Below are positions 32,990 through 41,048 of a DNA stretch of 64,000 nt, in pieces (the first letter of the stretch is position 1; the number at the start of each line of letters is the position of its first letter). Origin of the DNA: an uncultured Corynebacterium sp. (lineage in GTDB: Bacteria > Actinomycetota > Actinomycetes > Mycobacteriales > Mycobacteriaceae); the NCBI RefSeq assembly GCF_946222305.1, contig NZ_CAMIHZ010000006.1, positions 1 through 64,000 on the forward strand. Direction: 5' to 3'. The notes beneath the pieces were generated by a model. The model was not told the origin of the DNA, ran no database searches, and worked only from the letters and a program-made list of their open reading frames with translations. Both the position numbers and the translations under genes were made by a program.

Positions 32990-33586
32990 ATGAATATCCC
33001 GAAAGTAGGGGAAGTAGATAACGAGGAGCTGGAGCGTGTCACGGGCGATATTCCAGAACCCGACGATTCCCTGTTCCACACGTTGGATGCCGAATCCCGC
33101 CTGTACCACGACCACACTCGTCGCGCCCTGCTGCACGCCATGGTTGTTCTCGTCACCGATGAGCCGGAAAAGCATGCCCGATACGGGGAACTGGTGGGCG
33201 AGCTGCTGACAGAAGAAGACTTCATCGTCGATGCCGTCTTGGAAGTCGAGAGTCGTAAGTCCGCCATCCGTCAAGCTATTCAAACGGGTGTTGTGGGTGG
33301 AACCGACTTGGTGGTGACCATCGGCGGGACCGGCATGGGGCCACGCGACAAGACCCCGGAAGCAACGCACAAGGAATTGGATCGCAAGATCCCAGGCATT
33401 GCAGAAGCACTTCGTTCTTCCGGCTTGTCCGCTAATTCACTGCATGCTGGCCTCTCCCGGGGCATCGCTGGCGTGTCCGGCTCCACCGTCATCGTGAATA
33501 TCGCGGGCTCGCGTGAGGCAATTCGTGACGGCATGGCCACGCTGGGCCCCCTTGTGCGCCACGTCATCAGCGAGTTGAATGTCTAG
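32990..33586 (+). CDS. moaB: MoaB/MogA-type molybdopterin-binding protein
   Basis: 198-residue protein of the MogA/MoaB family, in M. tuberculosis called MoaB2 and placed between pepD and mscL as here. The MPT-binding region is VVTIGGTGMGPRDKTPEAT (GGTG and Asp), with GLSRGIAGVSGSTVIVNIAGS after it. The family adenylates molybdopterin or is inactive; no other Moco synthesis genes are in the window, and the neighbouring MoeA-like gene is probably Glp. The first about 40 residues are an acidic extension. Confidence 0.85.
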   Translation: MNIPKVGEVDNEELERVTGDIPEPDDSLFHTLDAESRLYHDHTRRALLHAMVVLVTDEPEKHARYGELVGELLTEEDFIVDAVLEVESRKSAIRQAIQTGVVGGTDLVVTIGGTGMGPRDKTPEATHKELDRKIPGIAEALRSSGLSANSLHAGLSRGIAGVSGSTVIVNIAGSREAIRDGMATLGPLVRHVISELNV

Positions 33587-33749
33587 CACTCCTCGCCGCC
33601 GCCCTCGCCGTACGTTTGGAACCCTAGGTTCTCGTCGGCAGGGGCTTTCTCAATACTTTGACGCCACGGGCTCAGTGGAACCCGTGGCGTCAAGTGAACC
33701 ATTCGACGAACAGTTCTGGCGGGAGCAAAAGCCCCCGCACTGGGGTTGA
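33579..33749 (+). CDS. Small conserved hypothetical protein, 56 residues, C-terminal PPHWG
   Basis: ATG 33579 overlaps the moaB stop. The protein starts MSSTPRRRPRRTFG (very basic) and ends FDEQFWREQKPPHWG. A short protein with a basic N-terminus and a W-x-E-Q-(K/R)-PPHW end sits at this place next to moaB2 and mscL in Corynebacteriales, as far as I recall; the function is unknown to me. The middle codons overlap a perfect 12-bp inverted repeat (33659-33692). Real gene status is likely but not certain. Confidence 0.6.
   Translation: MSSTPRRRPRRTFGTLGSRRQGLSQYFDATGSVEPVASSEPFDEQFWREQKPPHWG
33659..33692. repeat. Perfect 12-bp inverted repeat inside the 56-codon ORF
   Basis: TGACGCCACGGG (33659-33670) and CCCGTGGCGTCA (33681-33692) flank a 10-nt loop. 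No T tract follows. It would form a very stable mRNA hairpin within the coding sequence. Confidence 0.75.
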
Positions 33750-33805
33750 TCCCGTGCAACCGGGGCTATGGGCTGAGGTAGCTCACAGCCGGTGTTGCTG
33801 GGGGA

Positions 33806-34318
33806 TTAGTTACCAGCGTGACGACCGTAGTTGTCAGCGGAGTCTGGGGTGGCATCGTCACCGTGAGGGGTGATGGTCTCCGCACGATCCAGGCGCTCCT
33901 GCAAAGCTGGGTCGGTTGGGCGCTCGCGCTGCTCGCGCAGCAGGTCGCGGATTTCGGCCAGCAGCTCAACATCGGTAGCGGCAGCCTCTTCTGGGGCGAT
34001 GCCCTTACGGCGAGCGTTCATCTCAGCGATCTTGTTCATCGGTGCGATCATGAGGAAGTAGATGACAGCTGCAACGATGAGGAAGTTAAGGATGGCGGTG
34101 ATGATGGCACCCAGGTTAATGAAGGTTGCTGGGTTGCCCTGACGCAGGAAGAAGCCGAGACCAACTTCTGGGCTGCCGCCGATGGCAGCCAGTAATGGCT
34201 CGACAATGCCCTTCGTGAAGGAGGTCACGATAGCGGTGAACGCAGTACCCATGACAACGGCGACCGCAAGCTCGATCACGTTGCCACGCATGATGAAGTC
34301 CTTGAACCCCTTGAGCAT
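33806..34318 (-). CDS. mscL: Large-conductance mechanosensitive channel MscL
   Basis: 170 residues. The first transmembrane helix and N-terminus (MLKGFKDFIMRGNVIELAVA, then VVMGTAFTAIVTS) are highly characteristic, as is the second helix (IITAILNFLIVAAVIYFLMI). The C-terminal tail is longer than in E. coli MscL by about 30 acidic residues. It releases solutes on hypo-osmotic shock. It is three bases downstream of the formyl-THF cyclo-ligase gene on the minus strand. Confidence 0.96.
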   Translation of the reverse strand: MLKGFKDFIMRGNVIELAVAVVMGTAFTAIVTSFTKGIVEPLLAAIGGSPEVGLGFFLRQGNPATFINLGAIITAILNFLIVAAVIYFLMIAPMNKIAEMNARRKGIAPEEAAATDVELLAEIRDLLREQRERPTDPALQERLDRAETITPHGDDATPDSADNYGRHAGN

Positions 34319-34321
34319 GAC

Positions 34322-34915
34322 TCAAATTCCTTTCTTCTGGACCACGGCAGCCCCCGAGATGATGTAATCCACAGCCAGGTCGTGGTCTTCCGTGGGAACG
34401 TGGTCGATGATTTCGATGTCGTCGACAATTGCGCAGGAAATGATCCCGCGAGGTTTCCGGGCAAAGACGGTGTCGTAGAATCCTCCACCTTGTCCAAGTC
34501 GACGTCCGTCATAGTCTATAGCAAGAGCCGGCAAAATCATCAGTGGTTCATAAGCAAAAGCATCGGAAACTGGTTCTCCGACGGGCTCGGGGATGCCCCA
34601 ATGGCTGACCTCTAACTCACCGCTGAATTGAACCCATTCCATCGACCGGTCGGCCTGGGAAATGACTCGGGGTAGGAAAATCGGAACGTCCGAAGGCAGA
34701 ACGGAGGTCAAGTATTGAGGCAGATCAGGGCCCCCTGGCTCGCCGGGCATAGGAGAGAAGGCGCAGACAGCCTTGGGGTAGAGTTGATCCAGAAGGGAGC
34801 GCAGATTCTTCTGGATATTGCGATCTGATAGAGCACGTTCTTGGCACGAAACCGACGTGCGTCGCTGGCGAATTTCACTTCTCAACCGGCGTTTTTGCTC
34901 CTTGATAGTGCTCAT
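34322..34915 (-). CDS. 5-formyltetrahydrofolate cyclo-ligase
   Basis: Converts 5-formyl-THF to 5,10-methenyl-THF with ATP. I start it at ATG 34915 (197 residues, STIKEQKRRLRSEIRQRR); an upstream TAAATT at 34924-34929 (complement), eight bases away, fits a leaderless start. A GTG-type start at 34972 is possible but the extra residues look unrelated. Motifs: DVPIFLPRV, WGIPEP and the ATP loop ALAIDYDGRRLGQGGGFYD. It is divergent from galU. Confidence 0.9.
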   Translation of the reverse strand: MSTIKEQKRRLRSEIRQRRTSVSCQERALSDRNIQKNLRSLLDQLYPKAVCAFSPMPGEPGGPDLPQYLTSVLPSDVPIFLPRVISQADRSMEWVQFSGELEVSHWGIPEPVGEPVSDAFAYEPLMILPALAIDYDGRRLGQGGGFYDTVFARKPRGIISCAIVDDIEIIDHVPTEDHDLAVDYIISGAAVVQKKGI

Positions 34916-35016
34916 AATCACAGAATTTACCCGTCGGGCCACCTCGCCACGTGGGTGGGTTATGACACGCACGATGGGCCGGAGTGTAGTTCACGCGGAA
35001 AACACTCTTTTCGCGG

Positions 35017-35022
35017 TACGAT
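35017..35022 (+). promoter_or_regulatory. -10 element of galU
   Basis: TACGAT lies seven bases before the ATG at 35030; predicts a leaderless mRNA and decides the start. Confidence 0.5.
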
Positions 35023-35029
35023 TCTTGGC

Positions 35030-35953
35030 ATGTCTTCTACCCCTACGACTGATCGAGAAACGGTGCAGGCGCACGTGCGCACCGTGGTTGTTCCCGCCGC
35101 GGGCCTCGGAACAAGGTTCCTTCCCGCAACCAAAACTGTTCCTAAGGAATTGTTGCCTGTGGTGGATACCCCAGGCATCGAATTGATTGCTAAGGAAGCG
35201 GCTGCCGCGGGTGCAGATCGACTGGCCATCATTACCGCCCCCAAGAAGGACGGAATCATGGCCCACTTCCGCACCGATATTGAGCTGGAAGAGACCCTCG
35301 AGGCCCGCGACAAGCAAACCCAGCTGGACAAGGTGCGCGCAGTCGACGGCTTGATCGACGCTGTTCCAGTCGAACAGGAAAAGCCCCTTGGCTTGGGCCA
35401 CGCCATTGGGCTCGCTGAAACCGTCCTCGACGAAGACGAAGACTGCTTCGCGGTCATGCTGCCCGACGACCTTGTTTTGCCCTTCGGTGCAATGGAGCAA
35501 ATGGTTGCCATCCGTCAGAAGTTCGGCGGTTCCGTGCTGTGCGCCTTCGAAGTTCCGCGCGAGGACGTCAGCAAATACGGGGTATTCGATATCGACGACG
35601 TTGGCGAAGACAACGTCAAGGCCGTCAAAGCCATGGTGGAAAAGCCAGAGGTCGACGAAGCGCCAAGTAACTTCGTGGCTACCGGCCGTTACCTGCTGGA
35701 CCGCCAGATCTTCGATGCTCTGCGTCGCACCAAGCCCGGCAAGGGCGGTGAAATCCAAATCACGGATGCCATCGAGCTGCTTATTGAGGAAGGCCACCCA
35801 GTTCACATCCTGGTGCACCACGGTCAGCGCCACGATCTGGGAAACCCCGGTGGCTACATTCGCGCCTGCGTTGATTTCGCACTGCAGGACGATACCTACG
35901 GGCCATCCTTGCGCACGTGGCTCGAAGCGCGGTTAGCAGAGGATCGCAACTAA
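35030..35953 (+). CDS. galU: UTP-glucose-1-phosphate uridylyltransferase
   Basis: Makes UDP-glucose for trehalose, glycolipid and wall-sugar synthesis. From ATG 35030 the protein has 307 residues; an open frame to 34841 exists but overlaps the divergent cyclo-ligase gene. Motifs: VVPAAGLGTRFLPATKTVPKELLPVVDTP (shown by its G-L-G-T-R and K-x-V-P-K-E signature), GLGHAI, VMLPDD (metal Asp) and MVEKPEV. Confidence 0.95.
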   Translation: MSSTPTTDRETVQAHVRTVVVPAAGLGTRFLPATKTVPKELLPVVDTPGIELIAKEAAAAGADRLAIITAPKKDGIMAHFRTDIELEETLEARDKQTQLDKVRAVDGLIDAVPVEQEKPLGLGHAIGLAETVLDEDEDCFAVMLPDDLVLPFGAMEQMVAIRQKFGGSVLCAFEVPREDVSKYGVFDIDDVGEDNVKAVKAMVEKPEVDEAPSNFVATGRYLLDRQIFDALRRTKPGKGGEIQITDAIELLIEEGHPVHILVHHGQRHDLGNPGGYIRACVDFALQDDTYGPSLRTWLEARLAEDRN

Positions 35954-36052
35954 CGCGCACCTAGCTAACGCTTGGCCCCACACTCAAGGTCGCCCCACAA
36001 GCTAAAGGTCGATAGACCCGGCCACCAGCGGTCGAGGAAGGAACGCTAACTC

Positions 36053-37369
36053 ATGCGGACAGTAGAGGAGCAGCTGTCGATCATCACCGCTGCAGCGGTC
36101 ACCCCTGAGCCTGTGCGCGTGGCCATCTCCGAAGCGCTGGGCTTGAGGTGCGCGGAACAGGTAGAAGGAACCGAGCACCTTCCGGGATTCGACCAAGCCG
36201 CCATCGATGGCTACGCGGTGCGCTGCGTGGATGTCCGCCAAGCACTAGACCCCACACCCACCGAAGAAGCCACGTCGTCGAGTGATCGCCGCGATCCCCA
36301 CGAAGACGATCCCGCCCGTCGCGACAGCCAACGTCGCGCTGCCCTCCCTATTGTTGGTGAGGTCACCGCGGGCTCCCACCGCCCGGTGCGCTTGCAGCCG
36401 CGGCAATGTGTTCGGGTACACGCCGGCGCCCCTATGCCTACTTTGGCCGACGCCGTGCTGCCCCTGGATTGGGCGGAAACCCAGGGCCGAAGAATCATCC
36501 CGCTCGAGCACATCCAGCCGGGTGAATTCGTCCACCGCAAGGGATCGGACGTACAGCCAGGCGATGTGGTCGTAGAGCAGGGCGCGGTCATCGGTGCAGC
36601 TCAGGTTGGTCTGTTGGCAGGCGTGGGTCGGTCCAAGGTGTTGGTTTATCCACGGCCACGCATGGCAGTTTTGGCCTTCGGCCAAGAACTGATCGACATC
36701 GACCGCGAACCTTCCTTGGGCAAGACTTACGATGTGAACTCATACGCGTTGACCGCAGCGGGACGTGAAGCGGGAGCGGAAGTTCACCGCCTCGGCATCG
36801 TCGGGGGTGAGCCACGCCGAATGAAAGACATCATCGAAGGCCAACTCATCCGCTCGGAAGTCGTGGTGATCGCAGGCGCCGTCGGTGGCGCCGCTAGCGC
36901 AGAGTTGCGGGAAGTTCTTTCTGAACTCGGTGATCTGGAGATTACGAGGATCGCAATGCATCCTGGTTCGGTTATGGGCTTCGGAACGCTAGGGGCGGAC
37001 AAAGTACCAACCTTCCTGTTGCCGGCGAACCCATCGGCTGCACTCGTCGCATTTGAAGTCATGGTGCGTCCACTGATTCAGCTCATCCGCGGGCAACGGC
37101 AGTCCAACCGCCGGGTTGTACGGGCCCGTACCATCGCAGCCATTGAGTCCACTCCACACCGTCGCGGATTCATCCGCGGTCAGCTCATGCGCGATCGCGG
37201 CACGGGCGACTTCCTCGTGGATCCTCTGGGCGCGGCCGATGGGGGCGAACCCACACACCTGCTGGGTAGCCACGGACGCGCGAACTGCCTCATTGTTGTG
37301 CCGGTGGACGTCGACCACTTGGCTCCCGGAGCGGTCGTTGACGTCATGTTCCTGACGAACCGAACCTAA
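36053..37369 (+). CDS. glp: MoeA/gephyrin-like protein, probable Glp
   Basis: 438 residues with the MoeA fold: N-terminal EALGLRCAEQVEGTEHLPGFDQAAIDGYAVR (seen in its LPGFDQAAIDGYA core), domain II around GEVTAGSHRPVRLQPRQCVRVHAGAP (VHAGAPMP) and the MoCF-like domain. The molybdate-insertion loop is changed: the usual SGGVSVG-x-YD reads AGAVGGAASAEL, losing the Asp, and PGNP reads PANP. There is also an insertion of about 30 charged residues near 66-95. In C. glutamicum the gephyrin-like Glp binds FtsZ with the membrane receptor GlpR; a GlpR-like gene lies two genes downstream. I infer a division role rather than molybdenum insertion. ATG 36053 has AGGAAGG upstream. Confidence 0.85.
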   Translation: MRTVEEQLSIITAAAVTPEPVRVAISEALGLRCAEQVEGTEHLPGFDQAAIDGYAVRCVDVRQALDPTPTEEATSSSDRRDPHEDDPARRDSQRRAALPIVGEVTAGSHRPVRLQPRQCVRVHAGAPMPTLADAVLPLDWAETQGRRIIPLEHIQPGEFVHRKGSDVQPGDVVVEQGAVIGAAQVGLLAGVGRSKVLVYPRPRMAVLAFGQELIDIDREPSLGKTYDVNSYALTAAGREAGAEVHRLGIVGGEPRRMKDIIEGQLIRSEVVVIAGAVGGAASAELREVLSELGDLEITRIAMHPGSVMGFGTLGADKVPTFLLPANPSAALVAFEVMVRPLIQLIRGQRQSNRRVVRARTIAAIESTPHRRGFIRGQLMRDRGTGDFLVDPLGAADGGEPTHLLGSHGRANCLIVVPVDVDHLAPGAVVDVMFLTNRT

Positions 37370-37412
37370 GCCCCGGGCCGGGCAAGGATATGTGGCGAGT
37401 GGTCGAAGAACC

Positions 37413-38090
37413 ATGAATTTTCTCAGTTTCCTCACCGGGGCCGGACCCGCCCGGTTGGGGTGGCCAGTGGACACCCCAACCGTCACCACCCGAACAGGTC
37501 GGCGCGTGCGCCTAAGGAGTATTGAACGCGGGGATGGTGTGGCGTGGCGTCGGTACAGAATGGAAGACCGCAGCCTACTAGAACCAGTCGAGCCAACCGC
37601 TTACCAAGGTTGGGAAGAGGCACACAATACCCAGGGGTGGAAGTACACCTACCGCAACCTAATGGAGTGGGTGGATAAAGGTGTTGTGGTGCCTGCAGTC
37701 ATCGAAGTTGATGGGGAATTCGCAGGGCAGTTGACATTGGGCAATATCCAGCACGGGGCGATCCGTAGCTGCTGGATCGGGTACTGGGTCTACAGCGGCT
37801 GGCAAGGTCAAGGGGTGGCGACGGCAGCAGTAGCGCTGGGAGTGGATCACGCCTTTCGGCGCGTGGAGATGCACCGCGTAGAGGCCACGGTCATGGAAAG
37901 CAATGTGGCATCTAGGCGGGTTCTGGAAAAAGCCGGTTTCCGCCACGAGGGAACTCTGCGGCGCAATCTGCACATCAATGGCGAGTGGACTGACCACATG
38001 TTGGTGGCGGTGACCATCGAGGAGGTCGCGCAATACGGTTCTTTGGTCCGCAAAATGCTCAATGATCGGGTGCTCATCGGCGTGGCTTGA
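37413..38090 (+). CDS. rimJ: GNAT acetyltransferase, RimJ-like
   Basis: 225 residues from ATG 37413; seven codons of open frame precede it. The GNAT fold is clear: TRTGRRVRLRSIERGDGVAW at the start, then GYWVYSGWQGQGVATAAVALG (acetyl-CoA loop) and RVEATVMESNVASRRVLEKAGFRHEGTLR (shown by its N-x-A-S-x-x-x-L-E-K-x-GF signature). RimJ acetylates the N-terminus of ribosomal protein S5 in E. coli; the real substrate here is not known. It lies between glp and glpR. Confidence 0.85.
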   Translation: MNFLSFLTGAGPARLGWPVDTPTVTTRTGRRVRLRSIERGDGVAWRRYRMEDRSLLEPVEPTAYQGWEEAHNTQGWKYTYRNLMEWVDKGVVVPAVIEVDGEFAGQLTLGNIQHGAIRSCWIGYWVYSGWQGQGVATAAVALGVDHAFRRVEMHRVEATVMESNVASRRVLEKAGFRHEGTLRRNLHINGEWTDHMLVAVTIEEVAQYGSLVRKMLNDRVLIGVA

Positions 38091-38213
38091 ACCCCATAAG
38101 GTGGGGGAAACGCTAGCGTGGAATGCGCTGCTAAATTTTTTTATCACCACGGTCCCTGGGGTGCGTTGCCCGAGGGATGTATTACCCAATCAACTTGAGG
38201 AGAAGCGAAACTC

Positions 38214-39716
38214 GTGCCCGGTTCACTGCTTCTAATTGCTGTCGTCTGGATCGTGTTGCTCACGCCATTGGTGCTGTTTAACCGCCGACCGGTGCGCAAG
38301 ACGTCCGAGGCTTTGACAGAGACCCGCCTGGTGCACTCCGGGGGCTCTGAGCTGCGCGGAAAGCGGAAGTTGCGCCCGTCGCCCGCACTGTACACCGCCG
38401 ATGACAGCGACGAAGAACTTGAATTGGTCGATGCTGAACCCGAGTATGTGCTGCTGGACGACGAGGGCACTGAGTCCACGCAGCCTGCATCGGGCAAAGG
38501 TCATACTGCGGGCAAGAGTGTAGCCGTCGCGCGCCAGGGCAAGCGTGCGGTCGACGTTACTGGCGCGGAGGTCGTCGATGGCGAGCTGGTTGAGGATGAG
38601 GAACTTGACGCCAAGTCCAGCGACAACGCCTCCGTTCGGGAAGCTGAAGAGCGCGCCGATGAAGCCGTTGTCGATTCCGACATCGTCGACCAGGAGGCTG
38701 GCGACGAAGATGCCGACAGCGCCGCTGTAGAGGCCACCTTGACTGGTGATACCTCGCCTGCAGATGCCAACTCGGATGAAGACACGACCTCCGAGGACAT
38801 TAGTGATGAGCCCGCCGAAACCGGCATGGCACACAAGGTGGATGCCAGCTCCTACAAGTCCCAGGACGAGACCGACACCGGCGAATTCGAACCAGTCGCA
38901 GAAGAAGATGTCGTTGCTGCGCTGAAGCGCAAGAAGGGCTCCACCAAGCTTTCGAAGAAGCGCTTCTCGAAGTCGAAGGACACCCGCACCGGCGATGCCA
39001 AGGCTTACGGGATGGAAAAAACTGACGAGGCTAACACATCCGACGTGCACGACGATGCTGCACAGGAAACCCCCAAGCCCGTGGAGGTTCCGATTGGGGT
39101 TTTGCGTGGCGTCGATTATGACGATTCCCGCGGCCGCGAAGACCACGTCCGCGAACTAGCCAATGTAGGCACCGCCCGTCCAGTAGAGAATCTCTACGAA
39201 TCGATGGAACTGTCCGAGGACGACATGAACTACATCGCAGCCCGCCGGGGCCGCGGTGTCTACGACCCCGTCGCTAGTGCCGAAGCCAACCGTCGCCGCC
39301 AGCAGCGCCGTAAGCACGTCCTGCTGGGCATGGTTGCTCTGCTGATGCTCTCCCTTGCCTTCGCGATCTGGCGTGGCGGCGCCCTGTGGTTGGCGCCCGT
39401 CCTCATGACCGGCCTGACCATCTTCTACTTGGTAGCTCTGCGCAAGAACGCTATCGAGGAGGCCAAGCTGCGCCGCCGTCGCCTGGCCCGCATGCGCCGT
39501 GCGCGACTGGGCGTGCGCAACACCGAGGACCGCGAACTGGGTGTGATCCCGGAGCGTTTGATGCGCCCCGGTGCCGTCATCATCGAGCCCGATGAGGCGG
39601 ATGTAGAGCTGCACAACCTCGCTATCGTCGACAGCCACGAGTTCTTCCACGACGATGATCACGACCGTGAATATCACGACCGTGACTACTACGACGACCA
39701 CATCCGCGCGATCTAA
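38214..39716 (+). CDS. glpR: Membrane protein GlpR-like (Glp receptor/SepX family)
   Basis: 500 residues. One membrane helix at the very N-terminus (SLLLIAVVWIVLLTPLVLF), a long acidic, disordered-looking cytosolic part (about residues 55-300, many Glu/Asp), then two helices near 365-405 (HVLLGMVALLMLSLAFAIW and LWLAPVLMTGLTIFYLVAL), an Arg-rich segment and a final Asp/His-rich tail. This layout and the position after glp and rimJ match the C. glutamicum membrane receptor of Glp, which links FtsZ to the divisome. The GTG start has GAGGAGA about nine bases upstream. The stop is immediately followed by the doxX ATG. Confidence 0.8.
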   Translation: MPGSLLLIAVVWIVLLTPLVLFNRRPVRKTSEALTETRLVHSGGSELRGKRKLRPSPALYTADDSDEELELVDAEPEYVLLDDEGTESTQPASGKGHTAGKSVAVARQGKRAVDVTGAEVVDGELVEDEELDAKSSDNASVREAEERADEAVVDSDIVDQEAGDEDADSAAVEATLTGDTSPADANSDEDTTSEDISDEPAETGMAHKVDASSYKSQDETDTGEFEPVAEEDVVAALKRKKGSTKLSKKRFSKSKDTRTGDAKAYGMEKTDEANTSDVHDDAAQETPKPVEVPIGVLRGVDYDDSRGREDHVRELANVGTARPVENLYESMELSEDDMNYIAARRGRGVYDPVASAEANRRRQQRRKHVLLGMVALLMLSLAFAIWRGGALWLAPVLMTGLTIFYLVALRKNAIEEAKLRRRRLARMRRARLGVRNTEDRELGVIPERLMRPGAVIIEPDEADVELHNLAIVDSHEFFHDDDHDREYHDRDYYDDHIRAI

Positions 39717-40136
39717 ATGAACCACCCAGTCGTACGGGACACTGCACTATTTTTGCTGCGCGCCGTGCTGGGCGTGGTGTTCATCGCTCACGGTTGGCGC
39801 AACGTATTCGGCGTCGGCATGGTGGGCGACCGCAGTACCATCACAGAATTTGCACGGCACGGCTATCCCAACCCGCAGGTATTCGCCTGGACGGTTTCAG
39901 TCCTCTTCATGCTGTGTGGCGCGATGCTCATCGCTGGGGTCCTCACCACCGCGGCCGCTGGAGTTCTGTTCGTAGTGGTCGCCGCAATGCTATACTTTCA
40001 GTTCTTCAAACACGGGTTTTATGTGTCTGAGGGGGGCATGGAATACATTCTTGTGTTGATGGCCAGCTTGCTGATGATCGTGGTCTTTGGCGCAGGACGG
40101 GCTAGTTTGGATCGCGCCTTGGCGCGGTTCGCCTAA
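39717..40136 (+). CDS. DoxX-family membrane protein
   Basis: 139 residues with four membrane segments, beginning DTALFLLRAVLGVVFIAHGW, a typical DoxX start (LLR-x-x-L-G-x-x-F-x-x-HG). Some DoxX proteins work with SodA and thiol proteins in oxidative stress; no such partner is here. ATG 39717 follows the glpR TAA without a gap, so it is translationally coupled. Confidence 0.86.
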   Translation: MNHPVVRDTALFLLRAVLGVVFIAHGWRNVFGVGMVGDRSTITEFARHGYPNPQVFAWTVSVLFMLCGAMLIAGVLTTAAAGVLFVVVAAMLYFQFFKHGFYVSEGGMEYILVLMASLLMIVVFGAGRASLDRALARFA

Positions 40137-40199
40137 TCCAACGCCGCCTTGACAACCAAGCTGCAACTCCGAATCCGAGAAAGTTGGTGACCCGAGGCG

Positions 40200-41039
40200 G
40201 TGGAGTGCGACAAGGTACGCGCAGCGCTTTCTGCGCGGCTGGATGGCGAGCAGACCGACCTTCCCGATGAGGTCATCGATACCCACTTGGAAGTCTGCGA
40301 GGACTGCCAGCGCTGGTACACAACCGTGACGGCACTCGGCCGATCGCTGTCCATTGGCCCCATCGATTCGGCGCCCGACCCTGCAAAATCTGCTTCCGAT
40401 CCAACTCAGATCACCGAACGAGTTCTCGCCGCCGCAGACAGCATGCCGGTTGTTGCCTCGCGCGTTTCCAGCCGGCAGCTACCCATGGCGATCGCACGCA
40501 TTGTGCTGATTCTTGTTGCCTTGGTGTACCTCAGCTGGGCGGGGGTGCTGCTGTTTGCCACTCCTTACGACTCGGCCTCTTTGGATACCGACGCCAACGG
40601 CCCCCTCATCACCAGGCTCATCATGGATGCCGCAGTCGGCAAGTTCGCTTTGGCGGTGGGATTGGCATGGTCGGCGGTCCGGCCCAAGGTTACTAGTGCG
40701 GTGCTGCCGATCTATCTTGCGCATTGGGCCTTTGGCGCGGGCTTTGCTACCCGAGAGGTAGTGATGGGATTCGTGGAATCCACTGGTGGACGCGGCTTTT
40801 TCGCAAACCCACTGTGGGGACTGATCGTCCACCTGTGTGCCGTCCTCGCTTTGCTGACGTGCTGGGTGGGGCGCAACCACATGTTCACACCCCTCAAACA
40901 GTCTTGGCGGGCGCTTGCTGCCCGTCCAGTGAATTTCTCCCCGGCGGATATGGATGAACACTCCACGTACCGTTTGGGCGACAAGAACGGTCACGGTTTA
41001 GGCGACCGAAAGAGCAACGCGAGCGACTCGGAAGAGTAA
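40200..41039 (+). CDS. zf-HC2 (anti-sigma-like) zinc-binding membrane protein
   Basis: 279 residues from GTG 40200. The N-terminal ZAS/zf-HC2 motif is clear: Cys3, then His29-x3-Cys33-x2-Cys36 in THLEVCEDCQRWY. Four membrane segments follow (near residues 97-122, 135-160, 165-190 and 205-225), and a charged C-terminus. ZAS domains usually bind a sigma factor inside the cell, but no sigma factor gene is adjacent, so it is an orphan. It converges on pmt. Confidence 0.8.
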   Translation: MECDKVRAALSARLDGEQTDLPDEVIDTHLEVCEDCQRWYTTVTALGRSLSIGPIDSAPDPAKSASDPTQITERVLAAADSMPVVASRVSSRQLPMAIARIVLILVALVYLSWAGVLLFATPYDSASLDTDANGPLITRLIMDAAVGKFALAVGLAWSAVRPKVTSAVLPIYLAHWAFGAGFATREVVMGFVESTGGRGFFANPLWGLIVHLCAVLALLTCWVGRNHMFTPLKQSWRALAARPVNFSPADMDEHSTYRLGDKNGHGLGDRKSNASDSEE

Positions 41040-41048
41040 AACGGGTTA

